Source of the DNA: Sediminicola sp040566555
GTDB lineage: Bacteria > Bacteroidota > Bacteroidia > Flavobacteriales > Flavobacteriaceae
Direction of reading: 5' to 3'
Length of the DNA stretch: 64,000 nucleotides
Assembly (NCBI RefSeq): GCF_040566555.1
Contig: NZ_JBEWYP010000005.1
Coordinates: forward strand, 124,001 to 188,000
Shown: positions 36,900 to 45,435 of the stretch, one piece after another
How the letters are laid out: the number at the start of each line of letters is the position of its first letter
Numbering within the stretch: the stretch's first letter is position 1
Translations under genes and position numbers: made by a program
Notes under the pieces: model-generated
Told to the model about the DNA's origin: nothing
Databases searched by the model: none
What the model saw: the letters and a program-made list of their open reading frames with translations, nothing else

Positions 36900-37608
36900 G
36901 TCATTGCGAGGTTAGCGCGGCAATCTCATTAATGGAACCCGGAAGGGACAGATTGCTTCGGCTAAAACGCCTCGCAATGACTGTGGGATTGACTTTGACG
37001 GTTGTGTCGCAATGACGGTAGAAAAAAACTGTCATTGCGAGCGGAACGAAGTGGAGCACGGCAATCTCATGAATGGGACACGAAAAGGGCAGATTGCTTC
37101 ACTGCGTTCGCAATGACGGTGGGGAAACGAAAGGAAGAAAAAAACTGTCATTGCGAGCGGACCGCAGGGGAGCGCGGCAATCTCATAAAAGGGACACGAA
37201 AAGAACAGATTGCTTCACTGTGTTCGCAATGACGGATTCAAAAGGTCATTGCGAGCGGAACGGAGTGTAGCGCGGCAATCTCATTAATGGAACACGAATG
37301 AGTCAGATTGCTTCGGCCAATGGCCTCGCAATGACGGCAGGGAAAAACTTAAGGCAGAAAAAACTGTCATTGCGAGCGGACCGCAGGGGAGCGCGGCAAT
37401 CTCATGAATGGGATACGAAAAGGGCAGATTGCTTCACTGCGTTCGCAAGGACGGATTCAAAAGGTCATTGCGAGCGGAACGTAGTGGAGCGCGGCAATCT
37501 CATTAAAGAACCAGTAAGGGACAGATTGCTTCGGCCAAAACGCCTCGCAATGACGGTAGAAAAAAAAGATTGCTTCACTGCGTTCGCAAATGATGGTGGG
37601 GAAAAAGT
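36900..37608 (+). repeat. Dispersed palindromic repeat, cluster 5 (six heads)
   Basis: Heads at 36901, 37032, 37148, 37246, 37367 and 37465 with tails between them. Several copies have small changes (GTTAGCGCGG at 36911, CGCAAGGACGG at 37444). It fills the whole space between the DUF805 gene and the tRNA-Leu terminator. No gene is credible in it. Confidence 0.9.
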
Positions 37609-37622
37609 TAATGGTGGTCCAT

Positions 37623-37655
37623 AAAAAAAGCCTCTCTAAAAAGAGAAGCTTTTTT
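37623..37655 (-). terminator. Terminator of tRNA-Leu
   Basis: Downstream of the minus-strand tRNA the sequence folds into a hairpin (AAGCTTCTC / GAGAGGCTT, loop TTTTTA) followed by a run of T, a typical intrinsic terminator 8 nt past the tRNA end. Read from the other side it also has a T tract, so it could stop transcription coming from the repeats. Confidence 0.8.
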
Positions 37656-37662
37656 AACTAAG

Positions 37663-37744
37663 TACAGGCGGAGAGACTCGAACTCTCACACCTCACGGCA
37701 CTAGATCCTAAGTCTAGCGTGTCTACCAATTCCACCACGCCTGC
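37663..37744 (-). tRNA. tRNA-Leu (anticodon UAG)
   Basis: An 82-nt class II tRNA. The acceptor arms GCAGGCG and CGCCTGT pair (with one G-U at the end) and are followed by discriminator A; CCA is not encoded. The anticodon stem CTAGA/TCTAG encloses the loop CTTAGGA with anticodon TAG at 37708-37710. The variable arm (TGCCGTGAGGTG) and the T-arm GAGAGTTCGAGTCTCTC are intact. It decodes CUA and, with wobble, other CUN codons. A degenerate copy lies just upstream (37765-37824). Confidence 0.95.
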
Positions 37745-37764
37745 ATTTCAATAAGTAATAATGA

Positions 37765-37824
37765 GGCACTAGATCTAACTCTAGTTGGCTACCTCCCGAT
37801 AGCTATCGGGACCACCACGCCTGC
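37765..37824 (-). pseudogene. Degenerate 5' part of a tandem tRNA-Leu copy
   Basis: The segment GGCACTAGATCTAACTCTAG followed by CCACCACGCCTGC repeats the anticodon arm and the acceptor 5' strand of the neighbouring tRNA-Leu, together with the flanking ATTTCAATA. The D-arm is replaced by a perfect 18-bp palindrome TCCCGATAGCTATCGGGA (37794-37811), and the 3' part is missing. It cannot fold as a tRNA. Confidence 0.65.
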
Positions 37825-37875
37825 ATTTCAATACCTCCTTAAAAAGTCGGATTTTAACATCCAATTTGGTTTATT

Positions 37876-37889
37876 CCAATAGCTATTGG
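37876..37889. repeat. Palindrome related to the one in the tRNA remnant
   Basis: CCAATAGCTATTGG is a perfect palindrome and a variant of the CCGATAGCTATCGG element at 37795-37810. Both are followed by GGGAC-type sequence. These short GATAGCTATC palindromes look like a dispersed mobile or regulatory element. Confidence 0.5.
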
Positions 37890-37999
37890 GACAACCTCAC
37901 CTTTAAAAGGACTGCAAATATAAAGCAAATTTTGTATTATGAAATACTTAGTCAATAAAAAGTTCTTTTTTGTATTTTTATGCCTCATTAAAACATTCT

Positions 38000-39388
38000 A
38001 TGCAAGACATATCAGCTTACGTTGCCCAAAATAAAGAACGCTTCATCAATGAGCTAGTCCAACTCCTAAAAATTCCATCCGTCAGTGCCGATCCTGCTTA
38101 TTCCCAGGATGTTATGGATGCCTCGGCTTCCGTAAAAACCTCCCTTTTAGAGGCGGGCTGCGACACCGTGGAAGTCTGTGAGACCAAGGGATACCCCATT
38201 GTGTACGGAGAAAAAATAATTGACCCAACCCTGCCCACCGTCCTGGTATACGGACATTACGATGTACAACCCCCAGATCCGGTTGAACTATGGGACTCCC
38301 CTCCTTTTGAGCCCGTCATAAAAAATACGGAGCTGCATCCCGAAGGAGCCATCTTCGCTAGAGGTGCCTGCGACGATAAGGGACAAATGTATATGCACGT
38401 AAAAGCATTGGAATATATGGTAAAACACAACCAGCTTCCGTGCAATGTGAAATTCATGATAGAAGGGGAAGAAGAAGTAGGTAGTGAAAACCTCTCAGAA
38501 TTTGTGGCCAATAACAAGGAGAAGCTCGCCAATGATATTATCCTTATTTCCGATACCGGAATGATCGCCAAGGACGTCCCTTCCATTACCACGGGACTTA
38601 GAGGCCTCAGCTATGTGGAAGTGGAAGTAACCGGCCCCAATAGGGACCTGCATTCTGGACTTTATGGAGGCGCGGTGGCGAATCCGATCAACGTTTTGAC
38701 CAAGATGATCTCCTCCCTTCACGATGAAAACAACCATATTACCATTCCCGGGTTTTACGACAAAGTAGAGGAACTCTCCACAGCCGAGCGTGCCGAAATG
38801 GCCAAGGCCCCCTTTAGCTTGGAGAAATACCAGAATGCCCTACAAATTGCCTCCGTTTACGGGGAAAAAGGATATACTACCAACGAACGCAACTCCATTC
38901 GTCCAACCCTGGATGTCAATGGAATTTGGGGCGGCTATATTGGCGCCGGTGCCAAAACCGTGATTGCCAGCAAGGCCTTTGCCAAAATCTCCATGCGCTT
39001 GGTCCCAAACCAGGATTGGAAGGAGATCACCCAACTTTTCAAGAACCATTTTGAAAGCATCGCCCCTGCCGGAGTTACGGTAAAGGTTACGCCCCACCAT
39101 GGTGGGCAGGGCTATGTAACACCCATTGACCATATCGGTTACAAAGCAGCATCCAAGGCCTATGAGGCTACCTTTGGGAAAACGCCCATTCCACAACGTA
39201 GTGGCGGGAGTATCCCCATTGTTTCCCTCTTTGAAAAAGAATTGGACAGCAAGACCATCCTTATGGGATTTGGCCTGGATAGTGATGCCATACATTCCCC
39301 TAATGAGCATTTTGGGGTGTGGAACTACCTAAAGGGAATTGAGACCATCCCTCATTTCTACAAACATTTTACGGAGCTTTCCAAATAA
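38000..39388 (+). CDS. M20 family dipeptidase/carboxypeptidase
   Basis: A 462-residue dinuclear zinc peptidase. Metal and catalytic residues are seen in VYGHYDVQPPDP (His, Asp), ARGACDDKGQMY (bridging Asp), IEGEEEVGSEN (Glu pair) and DSDAIHSPNEHF (late His). A dimerisation domain lies between residues about 200 and 330. No signal peptide follows the preferred start ATG 38000; an in-frame start 30 nt earlier adds only MYFYASLKHS. It likely cleaves dipeptides in the cytoplasm. Single-gene unit. Confidence 0.92.
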   Translation: MQDISAYVAQNKERFINELVQLLKIPSVSADPAYSQDVMDASASVKTSLLEAGCDTVEVCETKGYPIVYGEKIIDPTLPTVLVYGHYDVQPPDPVELWDSPPFEPVIKNTELHPEGAIFARGACDDKGQMYMHVKALEYMVKHNQLPCNVKFMIEGEEEVGSENLSEFVANNKEKLANDIILISDTGMIAKDVPSITTGLRGLSYVEVEVTGPNRDLHSGLYGGAVANPINVLTKMISSLHDENNHITIPGFYDKVEELSTAERAEMAKAPFSLEKYQNALQIASVYGEKGYTTNERNSIRPTLDVNGIWGGYIGAGAKTVIASKAFAKISMRLVPNQDWKEITQLFKNHFESIAPAGVTVKVTPHHGGQGYVTPIDHIGYKAASKAYEATFGKTPIPQRSGGSIPIVSLFEKELDSKTILMGFGLDSDAIHSPNEHFGVWNYLKGIETIPHFYKHFTELSK

Positions 39389-39431
39389 AGCACATTGTTC
39401 CAAAGGGCGGAGTCGGGCGTAATTAACCTTC

Positions 39432-39451
39432 CGACTCCGCTCGAGGGGACA
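39432..39451 (+). repeat. CGACTCCGCTCGAGGGGACA repeat, copy 1
   Basis: A short sequence with complementary ends (CTCCGCTCGAG region) that recurs at 41854-41873, after the M56 gene. It is a dispersed extragenic repeat, probably at 3' ends of genes. Confidence 0.55.
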
Positions 39452-39478
39452 AATGACAACTACGCTACATTCCTTCTT

Positions 39479-39591
39479 GGGCGTTCCCCTGCGGGTTGCT
39501 CTTTCCGCTATATCTTTTAATAATAGGCTTACCAAATAGCGTAAATCCGAACCATCCCTCATTAAAAGGATGCCGCTGCAATAGCTAACGC
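39479..39591. repeat. Bacteroidota extragenic element (GGGCGTTCCCCTGCGGG type)
   Basis: Begins GGGCGTTCCCCTGCGGGTTG, continues CTCTTTCCGCTATATCTTTT and ends AAAGGATGCCGCTGCAATAG CTAACGC. The outer parts GGGCGTT/AACGCTT and CTTTTAA/TTAAAAGGATGCC form inverted arms. I recall closely similar elements scattered between genes in many Bacteroidota, but did not check. Confidence 0.55.
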
Positions 39592-39609
39592 TTTTCAATT
39601 AATTATTAC

Positions 39610-39671
39610 TCTACACTTGTAGAATTGAAATAATTGTTCTATGTTTGTAGAGTACACTCTAATATTGTAGA
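39610..39671 (+). promoter_or_regulatory. Three BlaI-type operators upstream of blaI-M56
   Basis: Three copies of a 14-bp dyad TCTAnnnnTGTAGA: TCTACACTTGTAGA (39610-39623, perfect palindrome), TCTATGTTTGTAGA (39638-39651) and TCTAATATTGTAGA (39658-39671). They end two bases before the BlaI start codon. BlaI/MecI repressors bind TACAnnTGTA dyads of this kind, so autorepression of the operon is expected. Confidence 0.8.
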
Positions 39672-39673
39672 CC

Positions 39674-40039
39674 ATGCAGCTCTCAAAAACCGAAGAAGAA
39701 TTAATGAACCACCTATGGAAACTGGAAAAGGCCTTTATGAAAGACCTTTTGGAGGCCTATCCGGAACCTAAACCAGCCACCACCACCGTGGCCACTCTTC
39801 TAAAGCGCATGAATGACAAAGGATTTGTAGCCTATAATTTGTTCGGCAACTCCAGGGAATATTACCCCTTGGTGAAAAAGAAAGACTACTTCTCCAAGCA
39901 TGTCAATGGCCTTATCAAAAACTTTTTCAATGACAGCGCTTCCCAGTTCGCATCCTTTTTTACCAAGGAAACGGACCTCACAAAAGAAGAGTTGGAAGAT
40001 CTAAAAGCCATCATTGATGTAGAACTTAAAAAGAAATAA
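39674..40039 (+). CDS. blaI: BlaI/MecI/CopY family repressor
   Basis: A 121-residue winged-helix repressor: LSKTEEELMNHLWKLEKAFM, the recognition-helix region TTTVATLLKRMNDKGFVAYN, and a helical C-terminal dimerisation tail. In the BlaR1/BlaI scheme the neighbouring M56 protein senses a signal outside the membrane and triggers loss of the repressor. It lies 2 nt before the M56 gene and directly behind three dyad operators. The signal need not be a beta-lactam in Bacteroidota. Confidence 0.92.
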   Translation: MQLSKTEEELMNHLWKLEKAFMKDLLEAYPEPKPATTTVATLLKRMNDKGFVAYNLFGNSREYYPLVKKKDYFSKHVNGLIKNFFNDSASQFASFFTKETDLTKEELEDLKAIIDVELKKK

Positions 40040-40041
40040 TT

Positions 40042-41838
40042 ATGTGGATCTATCTCTTAAAATTTAGCGCACTCCTGGCCATTTTCTTGGTGTTCTACAA
40101 GGTCTTTTTGGAACAGGCCACCATGCACCAATTCAAACGATTCTACTTATTGGGGGCTTTCCTTGTTGCCATGAGCATTCCGGCCATTACCTTCACCGAA
40201 TATGTTTTGGTGGAACCGCAAACCTTCAGCACAGATTTTGTACAAGCCTCAAGTTTAGGGCAAAATCACACCCTTATAAATGAACCCATTACTTATTTTC
40301 CCTATATCCTATGGGGTCTCTACGGACTTGGGGCAGCCTTGTTCGCCATCAAATTTTTAATCAACCTATCAGGGGTCATCAAAAGGATCAATAATAATCC
40401 GAAAGAAAAGTCCGGTCCCTGCCAACATGTTTTGCTGCAAGATCCAATAGCACCACATACCTTTTTCAGCTATGTCTTTTTCAACAAGAAAAAATACATA
40501 TCGCACCAGATTCCACAAGAAGTTTTCTGGCATGAAGAGACCCACGCCAAACAAAAACACAGTCTGGATATTCTACTATTAGAACTCCTGCAAATTGTAC
40601 TATGGTTCCATCCCCTGATCTATATTGCCAAGCATTATATAAAATTGAACCACGAATTCTTGGCAGACGAGGCTGTCTTGAACAAAGGTGTAACCACCTC
40701 TACCTATCAAAAAATATTACTGGCATTTTCTTCTCCAGATATTCCAGAACCAATTTTATCAAATTCAATCAATTATTCATCAATCAAAAAACGAATCATC
40801 ATCATGAAAACACACACCTCCAAAAAAGCCCTTTGGCTCAAAAGTCTATTGTTGCTGCCGCTATTGGCACTACTCCTCTATAGTTTTAGCGATAAACAAA
40901 TTGTGGAAATTGAGCGGAATACCAAAAGTTCAGAAACAACCACACTAGCACAAGTAGGCACGGTAAGCCAAACCATCAACGGGCAGGACATTGAGATTCT
41001 CATCAACAAAAATGGACAGCTATCGGTCAATTCCTATTTTGTAAAAATGGAGGACTTAAGTTCCTATTTAATGAAATACAACCAAGACCTTTCCAAGGAA
41101 CAACGGTCACAAACCATCCGATCTTTTATCACCATAGATAAGGACACCCCAAAAGAAGTTATTAAACAAGTGGAAGCTATATTAACGGACTATGGGGTGG
41201 CAACCATAAATATTTTGGGGAACGAAGCCCTCGTCCAAGAAAAAGGCGCTACTAAGGCAGAGATCAAAGAATACAATGCCTTGGCCAGTAAGTACAATTC
41301 CCAAGCAAAAGGAAAGTACGTCATCAAAACAAAGGACATGACACGCATAAAGCAGCTTTACGATCGCATGACCTTGGAACAAAAGGCATCGGCAGAACCT
41401 TATCCGAACTTTCCGCCACCGCCACCGCCAGCAGCGGCTCCAAAGGTTATCAAAAATTCAGAGTTGCCACCGCCACCACCTCTTCCGGAAAATGCCCCTG
41501 AAGCAGACAGGATGGCGTATGAAAAGGCCGTGAAAAATTATAAAAAAGGAAATCCCGGACTAGTTTATGAGCACAAAAACGAAGATGGGGAAATGGTAGA
41601 GGTTGTTGTGATTACAGACGAAAATAATGTAGCACCGCCTCCACCCCCTATGCCTCCATCCAAACACTTAGCCAAATTGGCCGAAGAAGGTGCAAAATTC
41701 TATCTGAACGGAAACCCTATTTCTTCCGAGGAGGCTCTTAAAATAGCTGAGAAGAACAAGGATATTAATATCAATATTGAAGGGTTAGATTCTGAGCCGC
41801 CAATGGTCAAGATCACTACCAAGACAAAGAAGAACTAA
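40042..41838 (+). CDS. M56 family BlaR1-like metallopeptidase with proline-rich tail
   Basis: A 598-residue membrane protein. Four transmembrane helices flank the cytoplasmic zinc site HEETH (164-168) with the distal Glu in NHEFLADEAVL (about 205). A fourth span lies near 273-290 (LLLLPLLALLLYSF). The sensor part is a periplasmic domain that contains three Pro-rich stretches (PPPPPPAAAP, PPPPPLPENAP, PPPPPMPPS). It has no penicillin-binding domain, so it is BlaR1-like in the protease half only. It is coupled 2 nt behind blaI. A general envelope-stress sensor is likely. Confidence 0.88.
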   Translation: MWIYLLKFSALLAIFLVFYKVFLEQATMHQFKRFYLLGAFLVAMSIPAITFTEYVLVEPQTFSTDFVQASSLGQNHTLINEPITYFPYILWGLYGLGAALFAIKFLINLSGVIKRINNNPKEKSGPCQHVLLQDPIAPHTFFSYVFFNKKKYISHQIPQEVFWHEETHAKQKHSLDILLLELLQIVLWFHPLIYIAKHYIKLNHEFLADEAVLNKGVTTSTYQKILLAFSSPDIPEPILSNSINYSSIKKRIIIMKTHTSKKALWLKSLLLLPLLALLLYSFSDKQIVEIERNTKSSETTTLAQVGTVSQTINGQDIEILINKNGQLSVNSYFVKMEDLSSYLMKYNQDLSKEQRSQTIRSFITIDKDTPKEVIKQVEAILTDYGVATINILGNEALVQEKGATKAEIKEYNALASKYNSQAKGKYVIKTKDMTRIKQLYDRMTLEQKASAEPYPNFPPPPPPAAAPKVIKNSELPPPPPLPENAPEADRMAYEKAVKNYKKGNPGLVYEHKNEDGEMVEVVVITDENNVAPPPPPMPPSKHLAKLAEEGAKFYLNGNPISSEEALKIAEKNKDININIEGLDSEPPMVKITTKTKKN

Positions 41839-41853
41839 GTTGTATCAAAACCT

Positions 41854-41873
41854 CTCGACTCCGCTCGAGGGGA
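41854..41873 (+). repeat. CGACTCCGCTCGAGGGGACA repeat, copy 2
   Basis: Second copy of the element at 39432-39451, 15 nt after the M56 stop. A degenerate third copy, CTCAACACCACCCGAGGGGC, follows near 41928. Confidence 0.55.
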
Positions 41874-41970
41874 CAACCGTCGGGTTGAGGACAGTCGAAA
41901 CCTAAATCAACAATGATCAAAAACCTCTCAACACCACCCGAGGGGCAACAAAAAACCATAACAAACGTTA

Positions 41971-41998
41971 AAGCCTTCATTTTGAAGGCTTTTTTTGT
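41971..41998 (+). terminator. Intrinsic terminator after the blaI-M56 operon
   Basis: AAGCCTTCA-TTT-TGAAGGCTT stem-loop (41971-41991) followed by a T run, on the plus strand. It separates the operon from the DUF4407 gene. Confidence 0.85.
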
Positions 41999-42059
41999 AA
42001 CAAATCAACAATAATTACGTTCTAACCACCTATATGAACATCAATCAAATCAGAACACT

Positions 42060-43160
42060 ATGTTACAATCATTCTTTATTCTCTGTTCGGGGGCCGATGC
42101 CTCTATTCTAAAAACGTGCTCCCCTGGGGAACAAAACAAATATGCAGGTATAGGCGCCACGGTATTCTTTACCGCCGTTATGGCCTTTGTAGCCAGTAGT
42201 TATGCCCTATATACCGTTTTTGACAATATTTATATGTCCATCGGCTTTGGACTCATCTGGGGTTTGCTCATCTTTAACCTGGACCGCTTCATTGTCTCCA
42301 CCATTAAAAAGACCGGCAGTCTGAAAAACGAATTCTTGCAGGCTACCCCAAGAATACTATTGGCCATTATCATTGCTGTGGTCATCTCCAAACCCTTGGA
42401 AATGAAAATCTTCGAAAAGGAGATCAACCAGGTGCTCTTGGAACAAAAAAATGAACTGACCCTTTCCAATAAAGACCAGATAGCGCTTCAGTACAATCCC
42501 AAAATAGCCGAGCTACAACAAAATATTGTCGGCCTAAAAAATGAAGTCGCCCTAAAGGAAACAGAAACCAACGCCCTTTACGATACCTATATTTCAGAGG
42601 CGGAAGGTACTGCGGGCACCAAACTTTTGGGAAAAGGCCCCGTATATAAAGAGAAGAGGGAGAAGCACGATGCCGCCCTAGCGGAATTGCAGCAGTTAAA
42701 AGGAGATAACGCCCAAAAAATAAGCGACCTGGAAAACCAAATTAGCGGTCTTGAAGTCGACTATAAGGAACAGGTAAACGGGTCACAGCCTATCATAGAT
42801 GGCTTCGACGGACTCATGGCACGTATCAGTGCCCTGGACAAACTCCCCTGGTTTCCTTCGTTTTTTATATTTCTATTGTTTCTGGCCATTGAGACCTCCC
42901 CCATTATTGTAAAACTCCTTTCTCCAAGAGGACCTTACGATTATAAATTGGAGGATGAGGAAAGTGCCGTTAGAACATGGGCCAGCCAAAAAGTCGCCCA
43001 ACGTGAACTGCTTTTCTCCACTGATACTGCCCTCAACAAACAGGTCTATGACGATCTTACCAAGGAAGAGGAAATTTATAGGTACAAAAAGCAAAAAGCA
43101 GAGGAACTCCTGAAGCTCCAAGCAGATGCCTTTCATCAACTGCAGATAAAAAATCTTTAG
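42060..43160 (+). CDS. DUF4407 membrane coiled-coil protein
   Basis: A 366-residue protein of the DUF4407 family: FFILCSGADASILKTCSPGE at the start, hydrophobic helices at about 30-70 and 95-115, a long charged coiled coil (about 125-245), then a further span at 265-285 (FPSFFIFLLFLAIETSP) and a charged tail. The shape suggests a membrane-anchored coiled coil reaching across or along the membrane. Family function is unknown. Single gene ended by a bidirectional terminator. Confidence 0.88.
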   Translation: MLQSFFILCSGADASILKTCSPGEQNKYAGIGATVFFTAVMAFVASSYALYTVFDNIYMSIGFGLIWGLLIFNLDRFIVSTIKKTGSLKNEFLQATPRILLAIIIAVVISKPLEMKIFEKEINQVLLEQKNELTLSNKDQIALQYNPKIAELQQNIVGLKNEVALKETETNALYDTYISEAEGTAGTKLLGKGPVYKEKREKHDAALAELQQLKGDNAQKISDLENQISGLEVDYKEQVNGSQPIIDGFDGLMARISALDKLPWFPSFFIFLLFLAIETSPIIVKLLSPRGPYDYKLEDEESAVRTWASQKVAQRELLFSTDTALNKQVYDDLTKEEEIYRYKKQKAEELLKLQADAFHQLQIKNL

Positions 43161-43428
43161 ATCAGTTTAATTTTAACGTACCGCTTATATAAGTCCTAGC
43201 TATTATAGAACTAGGCTATTGGGGTTACCGTGCTTAGGACAAGAGCTTCATTGGTAAGGAATACATCGCATATGCGGTACCTTTTTCTTATTGGACCGTT
43301 CACTTCCAAATAACCAGTGTATCTTTTGTTTTTCTTACTTGTTTTCATGGGTGACTTATTTTAAGTTATACCCAAAAATACTGAGCTAGGAAAACTAAAA
43401 GTTTCAACTTATGTTGAGTGGCCTTTTA
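43161..43428. other. Spacer after the DUF4407 gene
   Basis: 268 nt without a credible gene. It holds an imperfect CTAGCTATTA/TAGAACTAGG stem near 43197-43214. The duplicated segment starts at its right end. Confidence 0.4.
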
Positions 43429-43569
43429 CTATAGGCAAACGGTCATTTACGTAGGACAACACATTAGAAGACATTATTATTTCTATCAAAAAAAAGCCAT
43501 CAGGGTTATCCTGATGGCTTTTCTATAACTTCTACAACACCTTAATTGATGCTGGTATTGTGAGAATCC
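43429..43569 (+). repeat. Duplicated intergenic segment, copy 1
   Basis: About 140 nt that recurs with changes at 45436-45579: it starts CTATAGGC, contains GGTCATTT and GGACAA, then the terminator GCCATCAGGGTTATCCTGATGGC, then ATAACTTCTACA and a GATGCT...TTGTG block. The two copies are direct repeats that flank the 43614-45417 gene pair. Confidence 0.75.
43496..43518. terminator. Bidirectional terminator, copy 1
   Basis: Perfect 9-bp stem GCCATCAGG/CCTGATGGC with loop GTTAT, with an A run before and a T run after. It lies between convergent genes (DUF4407 and the TonB-like protein), so it can serve both. Confidence 0.85.
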
Positions 43570-43613
43570 AAACTACGACCATAAAGTGACATTAAGAACA
43601 AGTGGTCGTTTAA

Positions 43614-44420
43614 TTAACATCCCATCAATCCAAAAGAAAGCACCAATTCTTGATCTACTTTTTCTCCTTTTGAATTTTCAGCTGGTTGCCATTTTCCAGG
43701 CGTCTGCTTGATTAGTTCTATCATCCTTTGATCAACTTCAGGGAAATTTGATGAACTATCCAGGGCTACATTTTCTATAGTTCCATTTTTTGTTACCGTA
43801 AAATAAAGCTTTGCAGGTTGCAATTTATCCTCTACTACATTAACCCAACTTTCTTTGCTGTTTTCTCTGAGAAATTCCATTAGGACATCTTTCCCTTTAA
43901 GATATACTGCTTGCTTTTCCGGAACAATCGTTAGGTGGGGCGTCCAGTAGCTTTCTTCTAGCTCTCCGGTTTTATAATTTTTCTGCGTAACATCAGCTAT
44001 TATCTTAAGGCTGATGGAATAATCGGAAGTCCTAAGGAGTTTTAACTGAGCGGAAGTTAATTCACCACTGTTACCAGATTCGCGAATATTAGATTCCTTG
44101 TCATTTTCGATAACAATAACCTCCACAAATTTGTATGTCACAATCTTTTTGGCATCATCGTCTTCCATAAAATCGGCAAAAGACGTGACCTTATTCAAAT
44201 CTTCCTTTTTAATGGGACCGAACCTTGTCCCCACATCGTAAATATAATCTGCAAAGTATCTAAAGTCCATATTCTGCGATGGACCCTGATTGCTGGCTAA
44301 ATTTAAATTGTCTGGGATGTTTATTTTATTTGATTCTGAAGTAGATCTGTTCACAAATCCAAAAGCCATTAAACCCAGGATTAGTATTGAGGCACATAAG
44401 ACAAGAATGTTCTTTTTCAT
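43614..44420 (-). CDS. Exported protein with TonB-C-like end
   Basis: A 268-residue protein with an N-terminal membrane or signal segment (ILVLCASILILGLMAFGFVN) and a C-terminal TonB-like module: KLYFTVTKNGTIENVALDSS, then MIELIKQTPGKWQPAENSKG and ELVLSFGLMGC. The middle is polar. It lacks the Pro-rich spacer of a true TonB, so it is more likely a periplasmic partner or an antagonist than an energy transducer. It is divergent from the membrane regulator at 44554, 133 nt away, and probably its target or sensor partner. Confidence 0.7.
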   Translation of the reverse strand: MKKNILVLCASILILGLMAFGFVNRSTSESNKINIPDNLNLASNQGPSQNMDFRYFADYIYDVGTRFGPIKKEDLNKVTSFADFMEDDDAKKIVTYKFVEVIVIENDKESNIRESGNSGELTSAQLKLLRTSDYSISLKIIADVTQKNYKTGELEESYWTPHLTIVPEKQAVYLKGKDVLMEFLRENSKESWVNVVEDKLQPAKLYFTVTKNGTIENVALDSSSNFPEVDQRMIELIKQTPGKWQPAENSKGEKVDQELVLSFGLMGC

Positions 44421-44553
44421 AACTATGAATTTCAGGATTTATATGTACCAAAACTATGATGAAATGAGCCTTCAACATCCCCATCTTTTGTAAATTAATG
44501 TAAATTTTATGTAAAACATTCTACATTGTCAGTTAATCGAATAGTTTTGTAAA

Positions 44554-45417
44554 ATGCACCCAAGACTTTTTAAAATCTTAGGCTTCAGTTTTGTCTTGCT
44601 CTTGCTGTTCATCACCAGTTCTAATGCCCAAGACACCCCTGATGATAAACAGATTGTAGTGTCTTTGAGAATGATAGGACATCAAATCCTACTCAAATCA
44701 AAAGATAGTACCTCTCGTGTACTGCCCATATTAAAAGAAAATGGTTCCTACAGAATCCGATTTGAAAATGAGTTTCAGTTCAATCCAGAAGAACTGGTTT
44801 CCACTATTGATAGCATTGTTAATGAAACAGGATTGGCAAATAGCTATATCGTGGAGATGGATGATTGTGCAACTAAGGAGGTGATCTATAGTTTTATGGT
44901 GGACGAGATCACAAAATCGGACATCATCCCGTGCAAAGAAAGAATACAACCTAAATCCTGTTACAGCCTTTTATTTACTTTAATAAAACCCAACAAGCCA
45001 GTACCAGACACAAGTCAGTCGAATTATTTATGGGTTGTTGCTGCTGTACTCTTCATGCTAATTGCTTCGGTTCTATTTTTTCTATGGAAGAGAAGGAAGA
45101 CACCTAAGAACGACCCAAATTTAATCTCTTTGGGGGCATATCATTTTGATAAACGCAATACAGAGCTTATAATTGAACATCAAAAAATAGTCTTGACCAG
45201 TAAGGAGGCAGATCTTCTTCTTTTACTTTATAACGCTGCCAACAAAACCGTGGAACGAGAGGTTATTCTAAATATGGTCTGGGGAGATGAAGGGGATTAT
45301 GTGGGAAGAACCCTAGATGTTTTTATTTCAAAATTGAGGAAGAAACTAGAATTTGATTCAAAAGTGAAAATCGTAAATATCCGTGGCGTAGGCTATAAAC
45401 TCGTAATGGATATTTAG
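44554..45417 (+). CDS. Membrane-bound winged-helix transcriptional regulator (reverse-ToxR layout)
   Basis: A 287-residue protein. A signal peptide or first span (LLLLFITSSNAQ) is followed by a periplasmic domain of about 130 residues with two Cys (DDCATK and IIPCKE), a membrane span near 153-175 (WVVAAVLFMLIASVLFFLW), then a cytoplasmic OmpR/PhoB-type winged helix with LTSKEADLLLLLYNAANKTV and FISKLRKKLEF. In ToxR the DNA-binding part comes first and the periplasmic part last; here the order is reversed. It should bind DNA near the membrane in response to an envelope signal. Divergent to the TonB-like gene. Confidence 0.85.
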   Translation: MHPRLFKILGFSFVLLLLFITSSNAQDTPDDKQIVVSLRMIGHQILLKSKDSTSRVLPILKENGSYRIRFENEFQFNPEELVSTIDSIVNETGLANSYIVEMDDCATKEVIYSFMVDEITKSDIIPCKERIQPKSCYSLLFTLIKPNKPVPDTSQSNYLWVVAAVLFMLIASVLFFLWKRRKTPKNDPNLISLGAYHFDKRNTELIIEHQKIVLTSKEADLLLLLYNAANKTVEREVILNMVWGDEGDYVGRTLDVFISKLRKKLEFDSKVKIVNIRGVGYKLVMDI

Positions 45418-45435
45418 ACTTATGAACAATCCTCT

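Noticed and set aside
30442..37608. Possible CRISPR array
   Set aside because: Units are palindromic composites of varying length with related, not unique, spacers, and no cas gene is nearby.
36900..37624. Open frames of 60-110 codons in repeat cluster 5
   Set aside because: Same repeat-derived sequence as in the other clusters; no start signals and no conserved motif.
39329..39598. Minus-strand 89-codon frame
   Set aside because: It overlaps the end of the M20 gene and the GGGCGTTCCCC extragenic repeat, so it is a shadow.
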